Shown piece after piece: positions 33,046 to 40,253 of a stretch of 64,000 nucleotides of DNA. Source of the stretch: Victivallaceae bacterium. Its GTDB lineage: Bacteria > Verrucomicrobiota > Lentisphaeria > Victivallales > Victivallaceae. The stretch is taken from NCBI GenBank assembly GCA_016292515.1, contig JAEDIJ010000006.1, positions 1-64,000 on the forward strand. Reading direction: 5' to 3'. Numbering within the stretch: position 1 is the first letter of the stretch; each line of letters begins with the position of its first letter. The notes beneath the pieces are model-generated. The model worked only from the letters and a program-made list of their open reading frames with translations. It ran no database searches and was not told the origin of the DNA. Both the position numbers and the translations under genes were made by a program.

Positions 33046-34050
33046 TCAGAGCAACTCCGCGATTTGGACGGCGTTGAGCGCCGCGCCTTTCAGCAACTGG
33101 TCGCCGGAAACGAAAAGATCCAGCCCGCGTTTGTCGCGCCGCGAAATATCCTGACGGATGCGGCCGACGAGGACGTCGTATTTTTCGGTCGCGTCGACCG
33201 GCATCGGGTAGAGGTTGTTTGCGGGATCGTCGCAGAGCGTCACGCCGGGCGCCTTGGCGAGGATCGCGCGCGCTTCTTCCGGCGTGATCTCGTCGGAAAA
33301 TTCAAGGTTCAACGCCTCGGAGTGGGCGCGGAGCGCGGGGATGCGGACGCTGGTGCAACTCAACAGCAATTCGGGCAGATGGAGCATCTTGCGCGACTCG
33401 TTGAGCATTTTCAACTCTTCCTTGGTGTAGCCGTTGTCGGTAAACGAGTCGATGTGCGGGATCAGACTGAATGCGATCCGGTGGGCGAAAGCCTTGGGGG
33501 AAATCGGTTCGTTGTTGAGCACCTGACGGGTCTGGTCGATCAATTCCTGCATGCCTTTTGCACCGGCGCCGGACGCCGCCTGATAGGTGGAAACGACCGC
33601 GCGTTTCAGCCCTTTCGCACGGTGCAGCGGCGCGACTGCGACCAGCATGATCGCCGTCGTGCAGTTGGGGTTGGCGATGACGCCGTGGTGAAGTTTGACG
33701 TCTTCGGGGTTAACTTCGGGGACGATCAGCGGCACGTCCGCATCCATGCGGAACGCGCTCGAATTGTCGATCATCACCGCGCCGGAGGAGACCACCGCCT
33801 GCCGGTAGGCGCGGGAAATGTCGCCACCCGCGCTGAAAAGCGCGATGTCAACGCCCTTGAAGGAATTTTCCGTCATTTCCTCGATCACCACGTCTTCGCC
33901 GTGGAATTTCACCGTCTTGCCTGCGGAACGCGCCGAGGCGAGCAACTTCAATTTGCCGACGGGGAAATTGCGTTTTTCCAAGGTCTTGACCATTTCGACG
34001 CCGACGGCACCGGTCGCTCCGGCGACCGCGACACAAAAACTTTTGCTCAT
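33046..34050 (-). CDS. asd: Aspartate-semialdehyde dehydrogenase
   Basis: This 334-residue enzyme reduces aspartyl phosphate to aspartate semialdehyde, the branch to lysine, DAP, methionine and threonine. Motifs: NADP loop VAGATGAVGVEMVKTL, FSAGGDISRAY, IDNSSAFRMDADVPLIVPEVN, catalytic Cys in IANPNCTTAIML (about residue 130), STYQAASGAGAKGMQEL and catalytic His in RIPALRAHSEALN. The ATG at 34050 follows AAGGAAG; a start 45 bases upstream adds non-conserved residues. DAP supply fits a Gram-negative cell wall. It precedes the secreted gene at 33042 by 3 bases, suggesting one transcript. Confidence 0.95.
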   Translation of the reverse strand: MSKSFCVAVAGATGAVGVEMVKTLEKRNFPVGKLKLLASARSAGKTVKFHGEDVVIEEMTENSFKGVDIALFSAGGDISRAYRQAVVSSGAVMIDNSSAFRMDADVPLIVPEVNPEDVKLHHGVIANPNCTTAIMLVAVAPLHRAKGLKRAVVSTYQAASGAGAKGMQELIDQTRQVLNNEPISPKAFAHRIAFSLIPHIDSFTDNGYTKEELKMLNESRKMLHLPELLLSCTSVRIPALRAHSEALNLEFSDEITPEEARAILAKAPGVTLCDDPANNLYPMPVDATEKYDVLVGRIRQDISRRDKRGLDLFVSGDQLLKGAALNAVQIAELL

Positions 34051-34122
34051 CGTATTTTCTTCCTTATATTTAGTAAAGATACCCATTCTCGACAAGTATA
34101 GGAAATAATATACCGTTTTTTC

Positions 34123-34151
34123 TTGAAAAATTCAACCTGCCGGATTATATT
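34123..34151 (+). promoter_or_regulatory. Promoter for ligA, start codon at the transcript 5' end
   Basis: TTGAAA (34123-34128), a 17-base spacer and TATATT (34146-34151). The ATG at 34162 is 10 bases past the -10 box and has no Shine-Dalgarno, so the mRNA is predicted to be leaderless or nearly so. Confidence 0.75.
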
Positions 34152-34161
34152 TTCTTTCATT

Positions 34162-36030
34162 ATGGACTATTTGAACTTCGATTTGACAACTCTCGACGCC
34201 GCGGAACTTGCCGCATTGCTGGAATATCACAACCGCGCGTATTGGGAAAAAGGCGCGCCGGAGATCCCCGACGCCCGCTACGACGAGATCGTTGAAGCAC
34301 TCCGCAAAGCCGATCCCGGCAACCCGTTGCTGGAAAAAATTTATGCTCCGAGCGTCGCTTCCGGCGGCAAAGTCCGCCACGCCGAGCCGATGCTTTCGCT
34401 CGACAAGGCGTACTCGCTCGACGCCGTACTTGCCTGGGCGCGTAAATTCGCCCGGAGCGAGGATGAGGAAATGCTCGTTCAGCCCAAATACGACGGCATT
34501 TCCGCGAAATACGACGGCAAGGTGCTCGTGACGCGCGGCGACGGCGTTTTCGGCGAAGACATTACCGATAAACTGCCGCTGATCGAATTGGAAGCCCCCG
34601 GCTACGTCGGCAAACTCGACCGCCCCGCGCGCGGCGAATTGGTCATCCGCGACGATGATTTCGCCACGCTTTACCGGCATATCCGCAAAAAAGACGGTCA
34701 ACTCTATAAAAACAGCCGCAACGCGGTCGCCGGCATTATGGGGCTGAAAGAGATCGCCGATATGCTCCTGCAAAAGGCGAAAATTTCTTTGATCGACTAC
34801 ACGCTGATCTCGCACCGTGTCCGGCTTTCGGAACTGCCGTCGCGCTGGGAGGCGTTGAAACTCGCTCTCGCGCAACTGCCTTATCCGCAGGACGGCATCG
34901 TCATCAAGTTCGCCGACGCCGCCTTTGCCGCGAGCCTCGGCAGGACGGTGCATCATCCGCGCGGCGAGATCGCCTATAAATTCACCAATATCCGCCGCGA
35001 AACCGTTTTGCGCGACGTCGAGTGGAGTTTCGGCAAAAACTGCCTGACTCCGGTCGCCTGCCTCGACCCCGTCGAAATTTCCGGCACGACGATCCGGCGC
35101 GCGACGTTGCACAACGTGCAGAATATCCTCGACCTCGGCGTGATGATCGGCGACACTGTCGTCGTCGAGCGGGCAGGGGATGTCATTCCCTACATCGTCG
35201 AATCGCGTCCCGGCGTCGACCGGCGCACCGCGCTGATCGAATTCTGTCCCTCGTGCCATACCTCGCTTGTCCGGCGGGGGCCTGAACTTTGCTGCCCAAA
35301 TGCGGAATGTACCGAGACCCGGCTCCAACGGCTTCTCGGCGCGGTGCGCAACCTCGGCATTGAGCGGCTCGGGGAACCCACTTTGCGCAAAATGATGGCG
35401 AAATTCGACATCCGCCACATCGGCGATCTCTTTGAAATTTCCGCCAAGGATTTGTTGCAGATCGAGGGCTTCGCCGAAAAATCGGCATCGTCGATGGTTT
35501 CCGAGATCCAGAAAGCGCGCCGCATCGAGGATTACCGGCTTCTCGCCGCGCTCAACATTCCCAATATCGGCCCCAATATCGCCAAACTTCTGCTGGCGAA
35601 ATACCCCTTTGCCGAGTTGCGCAAGGCGACGGCGGAGGAACTCGCCGCGATCGACGGCATCGGGCCGGAGCGCGCCAATGCCGTCGTTACGGAACTTGCC
35701 GCGCAAAGCGATTTTCTCGATGAATTGCTGACCGCGGTCACGGTCGTTGCATCAACGGCGGTCGGCGACGCGCCGACGATCTGCTTTACGGGCAAAATGC
35801 CGGAAAAGCGTTCCTATTACGAAAAACTTGCCGAAAAAATCGGGTATCGCAGTGTCGATGACGCCACCTCGACGCTCAGTTTGCTCGTCGCCGACGATCC
35901 TGCCGGAAACAGCACGAAACTGCGCAACGCCCGCAAGTACGGTACAAGGATCATTTCCCTTGCGGATTTCCTCGCCGAAGTCGGAGTCAAGGCAACAGCC
36001 GATGCCCCCGTGCAGGATGAACTTTTTTGA
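34162..36030 (+). CDS. ligA: NAD-dependent DNA ligase
   Basis: This 622-residue enzyme seals nicks in replication and repair using NAD. Domain order: Ia (residues 1-50, AALLEYHNRAYWEKG, DARYDEI), adenylation domain with the active Lys in QPKYDGISAKYDG (K109), OB fold (EISGTTIRRATLHNVQNI, ERAGDVIPYIV), zinc finger (CPSCHT...CCPNAEC), helix-hairpin-helix repeats (LLQIEGFAEKSASSMV, LAAIDGIGPERANAV) and a C-terminal BRCT domain (PTICFTGKMPEKRSY). It is about 50 residues shorter than E. coli LigA (671), mostly in the adenylation domain. The in-frame start at 34123 lies in the promoter and is rejected. Confidence 0.95.
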   Translation: MDYLNFDLTTLDAAELAALLEYHNRAYWEKGAPEIPDARYDEIVEALRKADPGNPLLEKIYAPSVASGGKVRHAEPMLSLDKAYSLDAVLAWARKFARSEDEEMLVQPKYDGISAKYDGKVLVTRGDGVFGEDITDKLPLIELEAPGYVGKLDRPARGELVIRDDDFATLYRHIRKKDGQLYKNSRNAVAGIMGLKEIADMLLQKAKISLIDYTLISHRVRLSELPSRWEALKLALAQLPYPQDGIVIKFADAAFAASLGRTVHHPRGEIAYKFTNIRRETVLRDVEWSFGKNCLTPVACLDPVEISGTTIRRATLHNVQNILDLGVMIGDTVVVERAGDVIPYIVESRPGVDRRTALIEFCPSCHTSLVRRGPELCCPNAECTETRLQRLLGAVRNLGIERLGEPTLRKMMAKFDIRHIGDLFEISAKDLLQIEGFAEKSASSMVSEIQKARRIEDYRLLAALNIPNIGPNIAKLLLAKYPFAELRKATAEELAAIDGIGPERANAVVTELAAQSDFLDELLTAVTVVASTAVGDAPTICFTGKMPEKRSYYEKLAEKIGYRSVDDATSTLSLLVADDPAGNSTKLRNARKYGTRIISLADFLAEVGVKATADAPVQDELF

Positions 36031-36147
36031 GTTATAAGTTTAAAGTTATAAGTTTAAAGTGCTATGCAGGGAGCTTTTCGGCTCCCTGACCCTCCGACAG
36101 CGCCCAAGCATCGCTTGGGCTTAAAAAAGCAAACGGCAAAATGCCAT

Positions 36148-36182
36148 TCTCGCGGCGCCGCCGCGAAATTTACGGGGCGATG
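36148..36182 (-). repeat. REP-like intergenic repeat, copy 4
   Basis: On the minus strand CATCGCCCCGTAAATTTCGC then GGCGGCGCCGCGAGA; differs from 7590-7625 at few positions plus one indel. The core CGCGGCGGCGCCGCG is self-complementary. Confidence 0.75.
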
Positions 36183-36358
36183 GGAATATTGAGATTTGTG
36201 GGAATTGTGGGAGTTGTGAGATAAGGCAAGTCTGCGATGATCACAATTCTGCAGTAATGAGCGCGATAGAGAGCGTATTGTCCCACAATTCCCACTCCTC
36301 ACATAACTCCCATATAACCACGTTTCTTTCGCGCCCGCGCGCGATGCTTTAAAAACAA

Positions 36359-36403
36359 ACGGCAGTACGCATTGACCAAACCAATCGCGTACTGCCGTTT
36401 TGT
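36359..36403. repeat. Long hairpin inside the MITE-like element
   Basis: AACGGCAGTACGC (from about 36359) pairs with GCGTACTGCCGTT, followed by TTG on the plus strand. It could terminate transcription from ligA. Confidence 0.55.
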
Positions 36404-36535
36404 ATCGCTCTGTAAGCCGATGCGACTTGTCCCGCCGTAGCCTTGGCGAAGGGGGATGCATCGGCGCATTCAGGGGTGCGGGGGCAGTAGCCCCCGACCA
36501 AGCACTGTAAACTTTCAACTTATAACTTAAAACTC

Positions 36536-36571
36536 AAAAAAAAGCGGCCATCGAAAAAATTCGATGACCGC
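36536..36571 (-). terminator. Terminator after the small basic protein gene
   Basis: GCGG-CC-ATCGAA pairs with TTCGAT-GA-CCGC (36544-36571); on the minus strand it is followed by eight T. Confidence 0.85.
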
Positions 36572-36587
36572 AAAAAGGAGCTTTTTT

Positions 36588-36743
36588 TTAGATTTCGACC
36601 GGTTTGGTCTTGGGCAGACCGAGAACTTTGTCCTCGGGAATGCGACCATCGGCGCGGAGCACGTTGATGCGCTCATAACGCTTCATGACATTGCGGACTT
36701 TGCGGATCTTGCCGCCGACGCGGAGACTGGGATGCTGAGACAT
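36588..36743 (-). CDS. Small basic protein of the Verrucomicrobia/Chlamydiae type
   Basis: This 51-residue, Arg/Lys-rich protein starts MSQHPSLRVGGKIRKVRNVM and continues KRYERINVLRADGRIPE, ending in LPKTKPVEI. The pattern matches the short basic proteins described from Verrucomicrobia, Chlamydiae and Lentisphaerota genomes (TIGR04137), proposed to associate with rRNA or ribosomes because of their usual location near rRNA genes. Here it is alone, between ligA and mfd. AAGGAAT precedes the ATG. It is a useful phylum marker. Recognition is by memory of the motif; an HMM search would settle it. Confidence 0.8.
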   Translation of the reverse strand: MSQHPSLRVGGKIRKVRNVMKRYERINVLRADGRIPEDKVLGLPKTKPVEI

Positions 36744-36832
36744 GATTTTTATTCCTTATGATGAAAATGAATTTCAAAATACTTCAATTGTCTTATAATA
36801 TAGCACGGAATCCGCGCTTTTCAAGCCGCAAA

Positions 36833-39800
36833 TCAGAGTTTGCGCAAAATTTGTAGCATTTGTTTCATCCGCAGTTGCGGCGGATCGCGGTAGTCCAGTT
36901 GCGGAGCTTTGCCGCGCACGTCGCGGTAGATGGCGCCGCCCGGATTGCGGAGCATCACGCGCCCTTCGATAACGGAAAAAAGAGTATATCCGGCGCGGGA
37001 GGCGAGCAGTTTGAGCCGGGTCACTTCGATCAGGTTGCGCGTGATCTCCGGCAACGCACCGAAACGGTCGGCGAGTTCGGCGGCAAAATCGTCGAGTTCA
37101 TTTTCATTGTGAAGCGAAGCGAGTCTGCGGTAGGCGTCGAGCCGGAGTCTTTCGCCGCCGATGTATTCGACGGGGATCGCCGCGGCGATCTGGTGCGGCG
37201 CGGCGCAGAGGGAAAAACTGACGAAGTCGATGGAAATTTCCACTTCCGGCAGAAATTCCGGCTTTTTGCCCTGCAAGGACGCCACTTCCTGTTTCAAAAG
37301 ACGGCAGTAGAGATCGAAACCGATCGCGTTGATGTGTCCGGATTGCTCCGCGCCGAGGATGTTTCCGGCGCCGCGGATCTCCAAGTCATGGAGTGCCAGT
37401 TGGATCCCCGCGCCGAGTTTGGTACAGCGGCGGATCGCGGCGAGCCGCCGCTTGGCGTCGCTGCCGATCAGTTGATTTTTGGGCAAAAGCAAATAGGCGT
37501 ACGCCTGATGCTTCCACCTGCCGACTCTGCCGCGCAACTGATAAAGTTCGGCGAGCCCGAAACGCTCGGCGTGCTCGATGATGATCGTGTTTGCGTGCGG
37601 CACGTCCAAGCCTGATTCGATGATGGTCGAGGCGACGAGACAGTCGATTTGACCGGTGAGGAATTTCTGCATCGTTTCCTCCAACTGGTTTTCCGGCATC
37701 TGCCCGTGGGCGACGGAAAATCTGACGTCGGGAAGCAAGGCGCGCAAATGCGCGGCGCAATCTTCGATCGTCTTGACCCGGTTGTGCAGATAAAAGACCT
37801 GTCCGCCGCGGGCGAGTTCCGCCTTGATCGCCGTGACGACCAATTCGTCGTCAAACGGCGCGACGACGGTTTTGACCGGCATCCGCTGTTTCGGCGCGGT
37901 GAGCAACGTGCTCAAATCGCGCGCTCCCGCCATCGCGAGATAGAGCGTGCGCGGGATCGGCGTCGCCGACATCGTCAAAACGTCCGCTTCGGCGCGGAAA
38001 CGGCGGAGCCTTTCCTTATGCTCGACCCCGAAACGCTGTTCTTCGTCGATGATGACCAGACCGAGATTGCGGAATTTGATCCTTTCCGACGCGAGCCGGT
38101 GCGTGCCGATCACGATATCGACCGCGCCCGCGGCGAGGTCGGAAATGATTTTCCGCTGTTCTTCCGCCGATGTGAAGCGGCTCAGTTCGGTGACGATAAA
38201 GGGGTATTCGGCGAAACGCTGATTGAAACTTTGCAGATGCTGGTGCGCCAGAACCGTCGTCGGCGCAAGGATCGCCACCTGATAGCCCGCCGCCGCCGCG
38301 CGGAATGCCGCGCGCATCGCGATCTCCGTTTTGCCGTAGCCGACGTCGCCGCAGAGCAGTCGGTCCATTGGGCGGAGCGATTGCATATCGTGCTTGACTT
38401 CGAGCGTCGCGCGTGCCTGATCGGGCGTGTCGGTAAAGGGAAAACTGCGCAAAAAGGATTCCATCATCGCGTCGTCGGGAGGAAAGGCGATGCCGGGGAT
38501 CGACTGGCGCAACGCCTGCATCCGGAGCATGTCGGCGGCGTAGGAATGCACCCCTGCGCGGGCGTTTTCGCGGTCGCGTTTCCACTTGGAGGCGTTGAGT
38601 GCGTGCAGTTTCACTTTGGTGGGCGAGCCGAGGTAGCGGCTCACTTTGTCCGCCTGCAAAATGGGAACGTAAAGGATCTGGTTGTCCTGATACTCCAAAA
38701 GGAGCATTTCGCGGCGTACGCCGCCGCTGGAAACGGTTTTCAAACCGCGGAAAATGCCGATGCCGTGATCGACGTGGACGGCGAGATCGCCGATGTCGAG
38801 ATCGGCGAGTTGAAGATCGGGGAGCGTCGTCGAAGTGTCTTCCGTGACCGCGCCTGAATCGGCGTCGGACGCCGTTTCGTCGGAAGTGATGCGGAATCCG
38901 GCACCGACGATTTCATTGAAATGCAGTGCTTCCAGTTTCCCCGGCAAACGGAAGCCCGATTGCAGATTCAAACTCGCACACTCCGTCGATGCGGGGAAAA
39001 GGTTCTCTTTTTTGCACCATTTCCGGAGATTTTTCATTTCCTCGTCGTGCCGGGTGAAAATGACGCACTTCTCATCGCCCGTGCGGAATTCGTCGCGCAG
39101 ACTGTGGCGGAAAAGGATCTCCTCGCTGGCGCGCACGTTGCTGTCGGCGGCAAGTTCCGGCGCGATGCGCGGCAAGATATCCGTTTCCGCGACATCGGGG
39201 AGCGTTGCGCTCTCTGCGGAGTCGAAAAAGAGCGTCGCGTTTCCGTCGGCAAGTTTTTGCGCGACAAGAGTTTCCATTTTTTTACGCGCGCCGTCTACGG
39301 AGTACCGTTCGAGGTATTGCGCCGACGCTTCGAGGTGGACACCGAGCAGATGCCACTTGATTTTCGCCAGATAAGCGACCGCGTCGGATTTCGCCGCGCC
39401 GCCTGCGGTAATGCCTCCGCGACCGATGATTTCGTAGGAATCGACCTTGCCCGTCGAACGCTGGTCGGTGACGGAAAAAAGCCGCATATCGTCGATGACG
39501 TCGCCGAAAAATTCGATCCGGCAGGGCGCGTCGGCGGCGGGGCTGAAAACGTCGATCAATCCGCCGCGCCGGGCGAATTCTCCGGGGACGGTCGCCTCGA
39601 ATTCATCGTCGTAGTCAAGCGCAACGAGTTTTTCGATGAGCGTTTGCGGCTTGATCTCCATGTTGAGCGTCAATTTGATGCGGCTGTCGCGCGTCTCGTC
39701 GGGCGGCGGCGCCGCGCCGAAAATCGCGTGCGCGCTCCCGACGGCGAGATCGAAATCGCCGTTGAGCAGACGGTCGAGCGCGCGGGCGCGGCGGCTCTCC

Positions 39801-40069
39801 CCGCCGGGGAAAAGCATTTTGCCTCTGCCGCTTTCGGGGATGAGGAGGATTTTTTTGGCGATGCCGAATCGTGCCGTGAGCGAAAAAAGATCGGTGAAAA
39901 GTGCTTCGGCGCAATTTGCCTCCGGCAACATCACGACGAGTTTGCCTTTGCTCGCCAATGCGGCGCGCAAGACCGGCAACGCAAGAACGTTCCGCTCCAC
40001 GCCGCGGCGTGAAACAAGAGCCGATGCGCGGTCAGCGAGATAATTTTTCAGAACACTTTGCCAAAACAT
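36833..40069 (-). CDS. mfd: Transcription-repair coupling factor
   Basis: This 1078-residue ATPase removes stalled RNA polymerase from DNA lesions and recruits UvrA. Domains in order: UvrB-like N-terminus (about 20-300, FARRGGLIDVFSPAADAPCR), CarD-like RNA-polymerase-interaction domain (LAVHVDHGIGIFRGL near 420), translocase lobe 1 with Walker A CGDVGYGKTEIAMRA and DEEQRF(G), lobe 2 with HNRVKTIEDCAAHL and ESGLDVPHANTIII then QLRGRVGRWKHQAYAYLL, and the C-terminal TRCF domain. The ATG at 40069 is chosen since the promoter at 40101-40129 excludes the 40123 start. No Shine-Dalgarno is visible in the short leader. Confidence 0.95.
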   Translation of the reverse strand: MFWQSVLKNYLADRASALVSRRGVERNVLALPVLRAALASKGKLVVMLPEANCAEALFTDLFSLTARFGIAKKILLIPESGRGKMLFPGGESRRARALDRLLNGDFDLAVGSAHAIFGAAPPPDETRDSRIKLTLNMEIKPQTLIEKLVALDYDDEFEATVPGEFARRGGLIDVFSPAADAPCRIEFFGDVIDDMRLFSVTDQRSTGKVDSYEIIGRGGITAGGAAKSDAVAYLAKIKWHLLGVHLEASAQYLERYSVDGARKKMETLVAQKLADGNATLFFDSAESATLPDVAETDILPRIAPELAADSNVRASEEILFRHSLRDEFRTGDEKCVIFTRHDEEMKNLRKWCKKENLFPASTECASLNLQSGFRLPGKLEALHFNEIVGAGFRITSDETASDADSGAVTEDTSTTLPDLQLADLDIGDLAVHVDHGIGIFRGLKTVSSGGVRREMLLLEYQDNQILYVPILQADKVSRYLGSPTKVKLHALNASKWKRDRENARAGVHSYAADMLRMQALRQSIPGIAFPPDDAMMESFLRSFPFTDTPDQARATLEVKHDMQSLRPMDRLLCGDVGYGKTEIAMRAAFRAAAAGYQVAILAPTTVLAHQHLQSFNQRFAEYPFIVTELSRFTSAEEQRKIISDLAAGAVDIVIGTHRLASERIKFRNLGLVIIDEEQRFGVEHKERLRRFRAEADVLTMSATPIPRTLYLAMAGARDLSTLLTAPKQRMPVKTVVAPFDDELVVTAIKAELARGGQVFYLHNRVKTIEDCAAHLRALLPDVRFSVAHGQMPENQLEETMQKFLTGQIDCLVASTIIESGLDVPHANTIIIEHAERFGLAELYQLRGRVGRWKHQAYAYLLLPKNQLIGSDAKRRLAAIRRCTKLGAGIQLALHDLEIRGAGNILGAEQSGHINAIGFDLYCRLLKQEVASLQGKKPEFLPEVEISIDFVSFSLCAAPHQIAAAIPVEYIGGERLRLDAYRRLASLHNENELDDFAAELADRFGALPEITRNLIEVTRLKLLASRAGYTLFSVIEGRVMLRNPGGAIYRDVRGKAPQLDYRDPPQLRMKQMLQILRKL

Positions 40070-40080
40070 CAAAAAAAGAT

Positions 40081-40108
40081 TTGATTTTGTTGAAAAACAT
40101 TTTATATT
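40081..40108 (+). promoter_or_regulatory. Promoter (plus strand) toward the sigma factor, ending in an early terminator
   Basis: TTGATT (40081-40086), a 16-base spacer and TATATT (40103-40108). The RNA would start near 40115 and meet the terminator at 40124-40161 after about 45 bases. Confidence 0.55.
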
Positions 40109-40129
40109 GGAATTGTAGGACACCTGAAA
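40101..40129 (-). promoter_or_regulatory. Promoter for mfd, overlapping the opposite promoter
   Basis: On the minus strand TTTCAG (40124-40129), a 17-base spacer and TATAAA (40101-40106). Its -10 box shares bases with the plus-strand TATATT, so the two promoters should exclude each other. Confidence 0.5.
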
Positions 40130-40161
40130 TTGCGTTCCCGAAACGGAAGCGCAGTTTTTTT
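40124..40161 (+). terminator. Early terminator in the sigma-factor leader
   Basis: TGCGTTCC pairs with GGAA(G)CGCA (one bulge) around CGAAAC, then seven T. It lies 93 bases before the sigma-factor ATG, so it is either an attenuator or the end of a tiny RNA. Confidence 0.6.
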
Positions 40162-40253
40162 ATATATATTATAGCCGCAAAATGTGTATTTTGAAAATCA
40201 AAAATAACTTTTCTGCTTAAAAAAAAGCGAAAATAAGGAGAATAGAGGGATCT

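Larger units (their letters stand above)
36029..36535. mobile_element. 507-bp MITE-like element with imperfect 35-bp inverted-repeat ends
   Basis: The ends GAGTTATAAG...AGTGCT (36029-36063) and the reverse complement of 36501-36535 agree at 29 of 35 positions. Just inside each end is a GC-rich hairpin (GGGAGC/GCTCCC on the left, GGGGGC/GCCCCC on the right). The interior has another hairpin (GCCCAAGC/GCTTGGGC, 36107-36125), a REP copy (36148-36182), short TGTGGGAATTGTGGGA repeats and a strong stem (AACGGCAGTACGC/GCGTACTGCCGTT). There is no convincing ORF and no clear target duplication. It abuts the ligA stop codon. Confidence 0.45.

Noticed and set aside
32299..34101. A 600-codon plus-strand frame opposite the secreted protein and asd
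   Set aside because: asd motifs and its catalytic Cys are on the minus strand; the frame has a shadow-like composition.
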